Origin: JAKFYM01 sp964416595
GTDB lineage: Bacteria > Bdellovibrionota > UBA1018 > CAIPTA01
Reading direction: 5' to 3'
NCBI GenBank assembly: GCA_964416595.1
Contig: CAYQES010000009.1
Coordinates: 15,395-79,394 of the forward strand
DNA: 64,000 nt
Numbering within the stretch: the stretch's first letter is position 1; every line of letters starts with the position of its first letter. The translations under genes were made by a program, and so were the position numbers. The notes beneath the pieces were generated by a model. That model did no database searches. It saw only the letters and a program-made list of their open reading frames with translations, and had not been told where the DNA came from. Of this stretch, positions 52,793-60,185 are shown in pieces.

Positions 52793-52813
52793 GTCCGCTG
52801 CGGACTTTTGTTT
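52793..52813 (+). terminator. Intrinsic terminator of serS
   Basis: GTCCG (52793-52797), CTG and CGGAC (52801-52805) form a 5-bp GC-rich stem with a tight loop, followed by TTTTGTTT (52806-52813). It lies 21 nt after the serS stop and before the tRNA gene. Confidence 0.65.
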
Positions 52814-52830
52814 AGATTTATGATGTCTTC

Positions 52831-52920
52831 GGAGAGATGGCTGAGTGGCCGAAAGCACCGGTCTTGAAAACCGGCAATCGCGCAAGCGGTTCGTGAGTTC
52901 GAATCTCACTCTCTCCGCCA
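52831..52920 (+). tRNA. tRNA-Ser (anticodon TGA)
   Basis: A class II tRNA of 90 nt including an encoded CCA (52918-52920). The acceptor stem GGAGAGA (52831-52837) pairs perfectly with TCTCTCC (52910-52916). The discriminator base is G, as in tRNA-Ser. The anticodon loop C-T-T-G-A-A-A puts anticodon TGA at 52865-52867, reading UCA. The long variable arm and the GTTCGAATC T-loop are present. TATGAT at 52819-52824 could be its -10 box; no convincing -35 is seen. Because a terminator precedes it, it needs its own promoter. Confidence 0.97.
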
Positions 52921-52921
52921 T

Positions 52922-53023
52922 TTAGTGTCCGGCTACTTTATGTGTCGCATATGCGGCATAAAGATCCTTGATCAAGGGCCGTATCTCAGAAACGAGTGAA
53001 CCCAAATATAAATTATCTTCCAC
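52922..53023 (-). CDS. Possible tiny ORF or gene remnant beside tRNA-Ser
   Basis: The 180-nt gap between the tRNA and the next gene has one protein-like frame on the minus strand. From a GTG at 53023 it reads 33 residues (V-E-D-N-L-Y-L-G-S-L-V-S-E-I-R-P-L and on to G-H), and the frame stays open ~16 codons further before a TAG. I do not recognise it. It may be noise, a small protein, or the tail of a decayed gene; there is no clear Shine-Dalgarno. Otherwise the gap holds only the inverted repeats. Confidence 0.2.
   Translation of the reverse strand: MEDNLYLGSLVSEIRPLIKDLYAAYATHKVAGH
52936..52977. repeat. Two inverted repeats downstream of tRNA-Ser
   Basis: CTTTATG (52936-52942) pairs with CATAAAG (52957-52963) around an inner CGCAT/ATGCG palindrome (52946-52955). 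Next comes the perfect 12-nt palindrome CCTTGATCAAGG (52966-52977). No T-run follows on the plus strand, so a processing or termination aid for the tRNA is possible but unproven. Confidence 0.4.
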
Positions 53024-53100
53024 CGTTTTATCTCCCCCATGAAGATAAGAATAGTATTGTTTACTATATCCCTACGCCCGCAACGATAAAATATTTCCGG

Positions 53101-54069
53101 TTATTTCTCCAACCATGCCACTAACTCCTCAAAACAAGGCGCCACTCCCTTATACACGCGGCTTTCGGGAGTCATCGAACGTAACGCTCCAAGCAATTGC
53201 TGCCTTTTATTGCCATCATCTTTAATTTCCTGGCCCGACCAAAAAGAAATCCGAATGCCAAATAGGGAACTTTCCACTTCCGGTAAACCAAACAACACCT
53301 GCCGTTCCACCCGTAAATAAAAAGGCGGATTGGCGCCGCTATGAAACGAACGGCCCTTCCAAACTAAGGGATCCACTCCCGGAGGAGCATCGGGATGATG
53401 GTTCAAGCGCTCGTCAGTCACGAAGCTCCACACAAAACGCACGAATGGGCCTTTGTGGATCATCACATCCACCAATTGATCCGCCACTCGATTTACTCGA
53501 TCGATGCCGGGGATGGGCATATGCACAGCGGTGAAGGGCAAACCAATTTTATCTCGGGCACTCCAGTGGCTAGGGGAGCAGAGGTGCAAAAGCGATAGCC
53601 AATTTTTACCAGCGCTGCGACTCGTGAGCGCAATATCTTCTTGCACTTGCAATTGCAAAGCGTCGATGGCGTCCCGCACTTCTGGGCCCACATCTTCCGG
53701 AGAAGAAAAGTGCAGTAAATCCCCGGCAGCATTCACTTCCAAACGATCCCCGGTATGGGAGCAATGCAAAATCTGCCGATCAGGTGCTTCCTCCAAGCGA
53801 AACTTTTCCGGATACTCTTGCGGTAGGCGACACATCATAAAACGCACGATACTGGCGTGAGTCTCGGTGCTTAAATCCTTAGTAACAAAATATTTTTCTA
53901 CATCCTCTTTCCGGCATGCAATTTTATTAGATCTGGCCTCGGGGAAAGAATCATCAATCTGAAAAAAGCAGCCGTCAAAACGCCCCCAACCTAAATCCGT
54001 GCCCAAGGGGCGTAAACCTGGGCTCACTTCATAGAGGTTTTTTTCAATGGGGAAATAACGGATGCGCAT
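53101..54069 (-). CDS. Heme-dependent oxidative N-demethylase family protein (DUF3445)
   Basis: 322 residues. Members of this family are related to the catalytic subunit of a heme-dependent oxidative N-demethylase acting on small methylated amines. The family's central W-x-x-x-x-K-I-G-L-P-F-T-A-V-H-x-P-I-P region, N-x-P-F-Y-L-R-V-E-R-Q-x-L-x-x-L-P and the following F-G-I-R-I-S-F-W strand are recognisable. No signal peptide. Transcribed divergently from the GNAT gene; a TATAAA at 54080-54075 lies only 5 nt before its ATG, so if used the mRNA would be nearly leaderless. Substrate unknown; function by family only. Confidence 0.7.
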   Translation of the reverse strand: MRIRYFPIEKNLYEVSPGLRPLGTDLGWGRFDGCFFQIDDSFPEARSNKIACRKEDVEKYFVTKDLSTETHASIVRFMMCRLPQEYPEKFRLEEAPDRQILHCSHTGDRLEVNAAGDLLHFSSPEDVGPEVRDAIDALQLQVQEDIALTSRSAGKNWLSLLHLCSPSHWSARDKIGLPFTAVHMPIPGIDRVNRVADQLVDVMIHKGPFVRFVWSFVTDERLNHHPDAPPGVDPLVWKGRSFHSGANPPFYLRVERQVLFGLPEVESSLFGIRISFWSGQEIKDDGNKRQQLLGALRSMTPESRVYKGVAPCFEELVAWLEK

Positions 54070-54145
54070 AATTATTTATACTGAATTTTCCCCCAAAAGC
54101 CACAATCCACTTGCCTTCAGGAGGAGTTCTTTCCATGATCTCCCC

Positions 54146-54745
54146 ATGCTCAGTTTTCGCACGGAACGTGGAAAAGGTTTTCACTCTCTTTTAGATGAAT
54201 TAGGCGAGCTGCGGATCCAAGTATTTCGCCAATGGCCCTATCTTTACGAGGGTGATTTAGACTATGAGAGAAAATATCTCTCCACCTACGCTCAATCGGC
54301 CACTTCCTTTGGTTTTTTTGTGTACGATGAAAATCAGAAAAAACTTGTGGGAGCTACCACGGCCATTGAACTTTCCCACGAATCCTCAGAGTTTCAAGAA
54401 CCCTTCCTCAAAGAGGGCATTGATACCGCTAAAGTGGTTTATTTTGGCGAATCTATTTTGTTGCCAGAATACCGCGGCCAAAAAATCGGCCAACGTTTTA
54501 TGGAAGAGCGCTTGCACTTCGCCCGATCTTTTCCACAAAAAGATTTAGCCACCTTTTGTGCTGTGATTCGCCCCGAGAATCACCCAGCGCGGCCAGAAAA
54601 TTATCGCTCCCTAGAAACCTTCTGGAAAAACAACGGATTTTTTCCTAAATCTGGCATGCTCACAGAATATGGCTGGAAAGATGTGGGCGATACAGTAGAA
54701 ACAAAAAAACAAATGCAATTCTGGATACGCTCATTAAAGGAATAG
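54146..54745 (+). CDS. GNAT family N-acetyltransferase
   Basis: About 199 residues from the ATG at 54146. The GNAT core is visible: L-R-I-Q-V-F-R-Q-W-P-Y-L-Y-E-G-D near the N-terminus and the acetyl-CoA loop L-L-P-E-Y-R-G-Q-K-I-G-Q-R-F. A C-terminal strand-helix follows with R-P-E-N-H-P and F-W-K-N-N-G-F. An in-frame ATG at 54062 would overlap the divergent gene and add 28 atypical residues, so I reject it; a purine-rich GGAGGAG at 54120-54126 is rather far from the chosen start. Three nt before the SnoaL-like gene. Acetyl acceptor unknown. Confidence 0.82.
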   Translation: MLSFRTERGKGFHSLLDELGELRIQVFRQWPYLYEGDLDYERKYLSTYAQSATSFGFFVYDENQKKLVGATTAIELSHESSEFQEPFLKEGIDTAKVVYFGESILLPEYRGQKIGQRFMEERLHFARSFPQKDLATFCAVIRPENHPARPENYRSLETFWKNNGFFPKSGMLTEYGWKDVGDTVETKKQMQFWIRSLKE

Positions 54746-54748
54746 GAC

Positions 54749-55138
54749 ATGGAATTAATCAAAAGCTACTACGAATTTTTTAACAAAAAAGATTTTTCGC
54801 AAATGACATCCCTGCTGGATGAAGATGTTTGCCATGAGCTCAATGAGGGTGAGGTGCAGGTGGGCCGTCCGCAATTCCAGGCCTTTATGAAAGTGATGGA
54901 CGAGCATTACGAAGAACAAGTGAAAGATCTAGTTGTATTCCAAACGAATGATAAAAATCGTTACTCTGCTGAATTTTTTATCGAAGGGATTTACAAAAAA
55001 ACCCAAAGTGGACTACCCCCAGCCCGAGGCCAAAAATACCGATTACGCGTTGGGGCTTTTTTTGAAACTAGGGGCAATAAAATTTCTCGGGTCACAAATT
55101 ACTATAACCTCCGTCAATGGATCAGCCTGGTTCAGTGA
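54749..55138 (+). CDS. SnoaL-like / NTF2-fold protein
   Basis: 129 residues with the NTF2-fold pattern. An N-terminal helix (S-Y-Y-E-F-F-N-K-K-D-F) leads to L-L-D-E-D-V-C-H-E-L-N. Four strands ending V-G-A-F-F-E-T-R-G-N-K-I-S-R-V-T-N-Y-Y-N match 'ketosteroid isomerase-related' proteins. Whether it is an enzyme or a binding protein is not evident. It is coupled to the nitrilase gene by a one-base overlap (TGATG), which suggests a shared small-molecule pathway. Confidence 0.75.
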   Translation: MELIKSYYEFFNKKDFSQMTSLLDEDVCHELNEGEVQVGRPQFQAFMKVMDEHYEEQVKDLVVFQTNDKNRYSAEFFIEGIYKKTQSGLPPARGQKYRLRVGAFFETRGNKISRVTNYYNLRQWISLVQ

Positions 55139-56025
55139 TGAAAGCGGGAAAAATCCGGGTGGCCACCACCCAATTCAGCCTACGTGCGGTTTCTAGCCCA
55201 GAAGAATTTTGGCGTAGAGTAGAGGGCTTGGTGAAAAGAGCAAAAGAATCCAAAGCGGATCTCATCGCCCTTCCAGAATATTTTTCCCTTTCTTTACTGA
55301 TGAAAGAAACAAATTTCCCTGATTTCCGTGAGGCACTTCATCATTCCCAAGAACATTCGCAAAAAATCGTAGCCACCATGCAAGCCATGGCCAATCAGCA
55401 CCAGATTGCTATCCAGGCTGGAAGTTTGCCTTGGTTAGAAAAAAGTAAACTGCACAATCGCTGCTTTGTGTTTTTTCCAAATAAAAAATCTATCCACCAA
55501 GATAAAATCTTTATGACCCGTTTTGAAAAGGAAGTGTGGAAAGTGGAAGCGGGAGAACCGCTCGTAAAAACATTTTCGTTTCTAGGTCGCATCTTTGCTG
55601 TTTTGTGTTGTTATGATTCTGAATTTGCCTCTCTCTCACAAACCTTAGGTAAAGCGGGAGTGGAAGTACTATTGGTGCCAAGCTGCACGGACACTGAACA
55701 CGGCTACTGGCGGGTACGCCGCTGCTCTGAAGCTAGAACTGTGGAGAACCAACTTTTTGTGGTGATGTCGTCCATCGTGGAAGGGCATTTAGATTTCGAG
55801 GAAATCAATGCGCACCATGGCTGTGGCGGAATCTTTTGTCCCAGTGACGCTTCTTTTCCCGCAAATGGCATTTTAGCTTTAGGGCAGCCGCAGCAAGAAA
55901 ATATTTGCTTGGGTGATTTAGATTTTCAGGAGCTCGAACGCGTTCGCAAGGCCGGAGATGTGTTAAACTTGCAAGATCTCTCTAGCCACTCCAATCCCAT
56001 TCCCTTCAGCCATTGTACCCCTTGA
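55138..56025 (+). CDS. Carbon-nitrogen hydrolase (nitrilase superfamily)
   Basis: About 295 residues from the ATG at 55138, which overlaps the previous stop; an upstream in-frame ATG at 55117 lies inside that gene. The catalytic triad is present: Glu in L-I-A-L-P-E-Y-F, Lys in H-Q-D-K-I-F-M-T, and the nucleophile Cys in A-V-L-C-C-Y-D-S-E-F. Closest in style to the YhcX/omega-amidase-like branch that hydrolyses amides or nitrile-like bonds. Elsewhere related domains are fused to GNAT domains, and here a GNAT gene lies two positions upstream. Substrate unknown. Confidence 0.88.
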   Translation: MKAGKIRVATTQFSLRAVSSPEEFWRRVEGLVKRAKESKADLIALPEYFSLSLLMKETNFPDFREALHHSQEHSQKIVATMQAMANQHQIAIQAGSLPWLEKSKLHNRCFVFFPNKKSIHQDKIFMTRFEKEVWKVEAGEPLVKTFSFLGRIFAVLCCYDSEFASLSQTLGKAGVEVLLVPSCTDTEHGYWRVRRCSEARTVENQLFVVMSSIVEGHLDFEEINAHHGCGGIFCPSDASFPANGILALGQPQQENICLGDLDFQELERVRKAGDVLNLQDLSSHSNPIPFSHCTP

Positions 56026-56056
56026 CCGCTCACTGCATTTTTTGGTAACGCAAACC

Positions 56057-57118
56057 ATGGAACAAATACAGCAATGGCTTAGAAATCTTCCTGAAATGAA
56101 TGGGGGAGATTGGATTGTGTGCGTGGGAATCTTTTTTTCCTCCATATGCCTTCTATATCTATTGCAAAAATATATTTGGTATCGAGCTGCTTATTATGCC
56201 GCTCGAACTTCTACCACTGTTGACGATCTTCTATTAGAACGCCTAAAGAACCCCGTTCGACTCCTAACAATAGTACTATCTGCCAGCGGCGCTTGGGCTT
56301 TTTCTCCTGTAGTTACTAAGCATCAAGTAGCCATAGCCCATGGAATCAAAATAGCAGCCATTATCTGTTTGATATGGATAGTAGATCGTTTAATTTCCGT
56401 TTTTTTCTCATCCTCTGCTTCCGGCAATCTCAGTTATAGCACTCGCTCGCTTTTATTCACTATTGCCCGCGTTCTATTTCTCCTTTTGGGCAGCCTTGTT
56501 GTTCTTGATACATTGGGCATCTCTATCACTCCGATATTAGCTTCTTTGGGTATAGGCTCACTCGCAGTGGCCCTTGCGCTGCAAGATACTTTAAGCAATT
56601 TTTTTAGCGGTATTTATCTTTTAGCAGATAAACCAATTCGTGTGGGTGATTTTGTAGAAATTGAAGACACAGTTTCTGGAACGGTAGCCAAAATCGGCTG
56701 GAGAAATACCCAAGTTCGGACAGTCACAAACAATACCGTGATACTTCCTAACTCAAAAGTTTCTAGCGCAAGGATTGTTAATTTTGATTTCCCAGATAAG
56801 GAACTTACTTTCAATATACCAGTGGGCGTGGCCTATGATAGCGATTTAAATCGTGTTGAAAAAATAACCATCGAGGTTGGAAAAGAAATCCTTACTTCTG
56901 TACAAGGGGGAGTAGCAGAATTTTTACCCATCATACGCTTCAACCAATTTTCCGATTCGAGCATTAACTTTATAGTAATTCTTCGCGGTCAACGCTTCGA
57001 AGATCAGGGCCTTCTAAAACATGAATTCATCAAACGCCTGCACGATCGCTATAAAAAAGAAGGCATCGATATTCCCTTTCCTCAACGAGTGGTACACCAA
57101 GCTCAATTCATTAAATAG
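56057..57118 (+). CDS. MscS-family mechanosensitive channel
   Basis: Small-conductance mechanosensitive channels release solutes under osmotic shock. About 353 residues with four N-terminal hydrophobic segments. The pore-lining TM3 and beta-domain entry are classic: G-I-G-S-L-A-V-A-L-A-L-Q-D-T-L-S-N-F-F-S-G-I, in two parts, then L-A-D-K-P-I-R-V-G-D-F-V-E-I. W-R-N-T-Q-V-R-T and V-I-L-P-N-S-K-V follow. I prefer the ATG at 56057; an in-frame TTG at 56042 is also possible. A secreted unknown follows 8 nt downstream. Confidence 0.92.
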   Translation: MEQIQQWLRNLPEMNGGDWIVCVGIFFSSICLLYLLQKYIWYRAAYYAARTSTTVDDLLLERLKNPVRLLTIVLSASGAWAFSPVVTKHQVAIAHGIKIAAIICLIWIVDRLISVFFSSSASGNLSYSTRSLLFTIARVLFLLLGSLVVLDTLGISITPILASLGIGSLAVALALQDTLSNFFSGIYLLADKPIRVGDFVEIEDTVSGTVAKIGWRNTQVRTVTNNTVILPNSKVSSARIVNFDFPDKELTFNIPVGVAYDSDLNRVEKITIEVGKEILTSVQGGVAEFLPIIRFNQFSDSSINFIVILRGQRFEDQGLLKHEFIKRLHDRYKKEGIDIPFPQRVVHQAQFIK

Positions 57119-57126
57119 GAGATTAT

Positions 57127-57654
57127 ATGAAACTCTTGCTCACCTTATTAGCTCTCAGCGGCCTCTCTCTCACCACTTCCGCATCTTCCTCCATAGGAGA
57201 AAAATTGCGATCTGAATTTCTATTCATGAAAAAGACGGTGGAAAATTTAGAGCCAGAATTCATGGTGGGCGGCTATTTAAAAGGGAAAAAATATGGCGAC
57301 TATGAGTTACTTTGGCACCTAGGGGAAACTCCTGAAGATATGGACACGATTCGCATCTTTCGAGAAAAAGCTGACGGGCAAGCACCCTTTGATGTTTCTT
57401 TTATTCGCACTAACCACATTGTTCCAGGCCGCAATGTTATTCGCAGGTTTGTGGGTCCGGCGATTAGTGGCTGGCGGAATGATACTATAGACGAAGAAAC
57501 CGGCGAGTATTTAGGCCCACAGGGAGTTAAATACCCAAGCTTAGATGAGCGCGACCAAGAAATTTTAAAAATTTGGAACCTAGAATTATTTGAGACGCTG
57601 ACCCCGACTGCTCAAGAAATACACCCCGAGAGAAGTACGCAATTCACGAAATAA
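57127..57654 (+). CDS. Secreted protein of unknown function
   Basis: 175 residues, not recognised. A clear signal peptide (M-K-L-L-L-T-L-L-A-L-S-G-L-S-L, cleavage likely after S-A-S near 20) points to the periplasm or beyond. The mature part is hydrophilic, with several Gly/Tyr/Trp residues and no cysteines. It starts 8 nt after the MscS gene with GGAG upstream, so it is probably co-transcribed. Its last 69 nt overlap the 3' end of the convergent glycosyltransferase gene. Confidence 0.7.
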   Translation: MKLLLTLLALSGLSLTTSASSSIGEKLRSEFLFMKKTVENLEPEFMVGGYLKGKKYGDYELLWHLGETPEDMDTIRIFREKADGQAPFDVSFIRTNHIVPGRNVIRRFVGPAISGWRNDTIDEETGEYLGPQGVKYPSLDERDQEILKIWNLELFETLTPTAQEIHPERSTQFTK

Positions 57655-58554
57655 AACATGCCGGGCTTTAACCCTAATGCCCAAGGCCGCTTGTTTAAGA
57701 ATGGAAAAATAATGCAGCCAAGATAATTTCCGCTCCCTCCGATTGCCAGAATGGAACCCCACCTGAAAACAGATCTCGAATAAAAAACGTAAAAGAGCGG
57801 CTTTTTTCCCATTAATCACAAGGGAAGGATTTCGTTTATGATTTCGAATCACGCGGCCAAAATTTAATCCCAGCTTATGCTCCACATAAGCGGCGCCTCT
57901 TCCCTGCAAAAAAGCCTTACTCAAAAAATCCCGAAACCTTAGTTGCGTAAGATGGAGAAGGGGCAAACTATCCAATAAAACAACTTGATGGCCCGCGAGA
58001 GCGAGGCGCTGTAAAAATTCTGTTTCCGTACCGCCAAAAATCAAAGAGTCATCAAAAGCAAACTCAGCGATCTTCTTCCGCTTAAACGACATATTGCCGC
58101 CAAATAATAAATCGGCCTCATAACCAGGAAGTATGCCTTCATAAATCCAGCGACTTTGTAAATCGTGATATACTTGGTCTAAAAAAGAAGATCGGCGACG
58201 TAATAAATAGTCTCCCCCCAAAGCAGTCACATGCGGGCGGGCCAAATGTGCTTGCCGGTGTTTTTGCAAAAAAAAGCGATCATTCACCAGGCAATCATCA
58301 TCCACAAATAAAACGATTTCACCACTAGCTGCATTTAAACCGGCGTTTCGAGCGCGATTAGCGCCCGCTTGCGGAATTTCCAAATAACGAACACGCCACT
58401 GATTGGCCAGAATTTTTCGTAAGCCCGCATTGGGAGGATTCGCCACCACCAGAATCTCATAATTAGAGATATCTAATTGATCTTGAAGTGACGCGACTAA
58501 CCTTAATACTTTTTCATCACCTCGATAAGAGGGAATGACTACAGAAACCTCCAA
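57586..58554 (-). CDS. Glycosyltransferase family 2
   Basis: GT2 enzymes add a sugar from a nucleotide donor with inversion. The GT-A fold is visible: V-S-V-V-I-P-S-Y-R-G at the N-terminus, A-G-A-N-R-A-R-N-A-G-L, then V-L-F-V-D-D-D-C-L as the metal-binding DxD. An F-G-G-T-E-T-E-F-L-Q-R-L segment resembles the catalytic ED region. 322 residues, no membrane helices. The start is a TTG at 58554, immediately after the stop of the preceding gene, with GAGGG 4 nt upstream; no ATG fits. The 3' end overlaps a convergent gene by 69 nt. Confidence 0.88.
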   Translation of the reverse strand: MEVSVVIPSYRGDEKVLRLVASLQDQLDISNYEILVVANPPNAGLRKILANQWRVRYLEIPQAGANRARNAGLNAASGEIVLFVDDDCLVNDRFFLQKHRQAHLARPHVTALGGDYLLRRRSSFLDQVYHDLQSRWIYEGILPGYEADLLFGGNMSFKRKKIAEFAFDDSLIFGGTETEFLQRLALAGHQVVLLDSLPLLHLTQLRFRDFLSKAFLQGRGAAYVEHKLGLNFGRVIRNHKRNPSLVINGKKAALLRFLFEICFQVGFHSGNRRERKLSWLHYFSILKQAALGIRVKARHVLFRELRTSLGVYFLSSRGQRLK

Positions 58555-60162
58555 CTAGCCCTCGCTCTCTAATCGGCGTAAGATCCGCTTTTGAATTTGG
58601 AATTTTATAAACCAATAGGCTTTTAAAAACGGATAAAAAAACAAACGATGAAAATGGGGAAAGCTCTGTTCTGTATTCCACAATGGATGGCGCAGCCAAA
58701 AATACGCCGTTAAAATCCAATGTCGGCAATGGAAATAGAAGATAACCACAAGAGACCGAAGGCGGGCCAAATAAACGGGCAACATAGCCAAAAAGTGGCG
58801 GGGCAAATACATCACTCCCAATGCTCTTCCATGGTTTTTATTGGGGGCCGAATACATAAAAAAGTGCCACACTCTTTGGGGCAAGTAGCGTAAAAAATAA
58901 TAAAGGCCAATGGCCCCCAAATGAATTTTTCGCTTTAAATAATAAAAAGCCGCGATCGAACCCAAATGGATCTGGCGCTTTAAATAATAAAAAGAAAAAA
59001 GCGCGCCCATATGAATTTTATGGGGCAAAGTATAAATAAGGAAAATCAGTAAATTATAGGGTTGGTAACGGAAAAAATAATACGTGGCAATGGCCAACGC
59101 CCGCAAACGAAGCGCAAACAAAAATAAATGGTTCTTTAAAAAGAAAAACGCAGAAATTCCATAGTGCCGCAGCTGATAATAGATTTTAATCGTCAACACC
59201 CTTATGCGGTAATAGCGGGAAACAGAATCATTGCGCAAACAATAGTAAATAGTAATCACACAATGCCGAAGAAAATAAAAAACTCCTAAAACGCATTTGT
59301 GCAAAAAATAGTATCCACGCTTCAGCCAGAGACCAAAAGTCTGAGCCACTGCCACAGGATTATGCAAAAGCGAAAGCACTAAGTAGGGAATAAATAAAAT
59401 GGGAAAAAATAACACCCGCCAAAAAGAACGGTCGGATCGCTCTGGGTTTATAGATGGCGCACTAACCACTTGTTCCCGCGCCTCTATCTCACTTTTTACT
59501 TCTGGGATGGTCACAACCTTATATTCTAGAACCCGCGCGGAATTCCCGGCCATCACACCTTTAATTTCTGTCAAAAATAGCGTGGCCTCATCGGCGGAAT
59601 AAAAAGAATCCCAGCGGTCTGTTTTTTTAGGAAAAGTAAAATAAAGACGCTGCAAAAGATTGGCGGGCAGTTTTTCTAAAGATTTTACGGCGCTGATTTC
59701 AATCACCGGGCAAAAAACATAGCGCCAAACCAAACCCCTTTGCTCCCAGGATCCAAGAATTTTTTGGTCCGCCACATGATAGGGGCGATCCATCACGATC
59801 TCAACGCCGAGGAAAAGGGAAGGTTCCGTTTGTGCTAAAGCCTCTACTTCCTGACGATATTTTTCCAGTTCCGCGCCAGGGGAAAGCTGCAACACAAAGG
59901 GAATAGAAAGCTCCCGTAAAAATCCTAAGCACTCTGCTCGAAATTCATACTCAAAAAAATGGCTGGGGAAAATAACCTGCTGACCAGCAAGAGAACTTAA
60001 AAGGAGTCGCAATTCATCAGGATTGATTTTATTTTCGCGCAACCCCACTTGGGCACGGTAGAGCACATTGTCTACTCTTCCCTTTTCTAATAAAGGCAAC
60101 AAGAAGGAACGAAAAGAAGTGTTCATATTTTCTATATACTGTTTTGAGACATTGACTTCCAT
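58555..60162 (-). CDS. Composite protein: radical-SAM-like barrel remnant plus aromatic/basic tandem repeats
   Basis: 535 residues of unknown function. Residues ~60-180 resemble the N-terminal barrel of the neighbouring 550-residue protein: V-I-F-P-S-H-F-F and K-L-P-A-N-L-L-Q-R-L-Y-F-T-F against M-I-F-P-A-S-F and K-L-P-E-E-I-W-P-N-L-Y-F-Q-F. The CxxxCxxC cluster is absent here. A hydrophobic stretch lies at ~247-267. Residues 284-371 are eight consecutive 11-residue units with the pattern (Y/F)(Y/F)-x-(L/I/F)-(R/H/K). Residues 376-450 continue as 15-residue units such as F-Y-Y-L-K-R-Q-I-H-L-G-S-I-A-A. ATG at 60162 has AGAGG 3 nt upstream. Directly followed by the GT2 gene. Confidence 0.7.
   Translation of the reverse strand: MEVNVSKQYIENMNTSFRSFLLPLLEKGRVDNVLYRAQVGLRENKINPDELRLLLSSLAGQQVIFPSHFFEYEFRAECLGFLRELSIPFVLQLSPGAELEKYRQEVEALAQTEPSLFLGVEIVMDRPYHVADQKILGSWEQRGLVWRYVFCPVIEISAVKSLEKLPANLLQRLYFTFPKKTDRWDSFYSADEATLFLTEIKGVMAGNSARVLEYKVVTIPEVKSEIEAREQVVSAPSINPERSDRSFWRVLFFPILFIPYLVLSLLHNPVAVAQTFGLWLKRGYYFLHKCVLGVFYFLRHCVITIYYCLRNDSVSRYYRIRVLTIKIYYQLRHYGISAFFFLKNHLFLFALRLRALAIATYYFFRYQPYNLLIFLIYTLPHKIHMGALFSFYYLKRQIHLGSIAAFYYLKRKIHLGAIGLYYFLRYLPQRVWHFFMYSAPNKNHGRALGVMYLPRHFLAMLPVYLARLRSLVVIFYFHCRHWILTAYFWLRHPLWNTEQSFPHFHRLFFYPFLKAYWFIKFQIQKRILRRLESEG
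58931..58994. repeat. Direct DNA repeat, 45-nt period, inside the repeat-protein gene
   Basis: A 19-nt sequence beginning CGCTTTAAATAATAAAAAG occurs at 58931-58949 and again at 58976-58994, exactly 45 nt apart. This matches two adjacent 15-residue protein repeats and indicates recent duplication or strong sequence constraint. Confidence 0.85.
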
Positions 60163-60185
60163 AGGCCTCTGCGAGAAACAAAAGT

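Noticed and set aside
53013..53048. Terminator from the TTATCTTC/GAAGATAA inverted repeat
   Set aside because: AT-rich 8-bp arms with a 20-nt loop and no T-run; unlikely to form a useful terminator.
54062..54145. 28-residue N-terminal extension of the GNAT protein
   Set aside because: It overlaps the divergent gene and its residues do not look like part of the fold.
54135..54194. Small ORF at the GGAGGAG site before the GNAT gene
   Set aside because: The ATG at 54135 is well spaced from the Shine-Dalgarno but is out of frame with GNAT and gives only 19 codons with no features; possible leader peptide, too weak to call.
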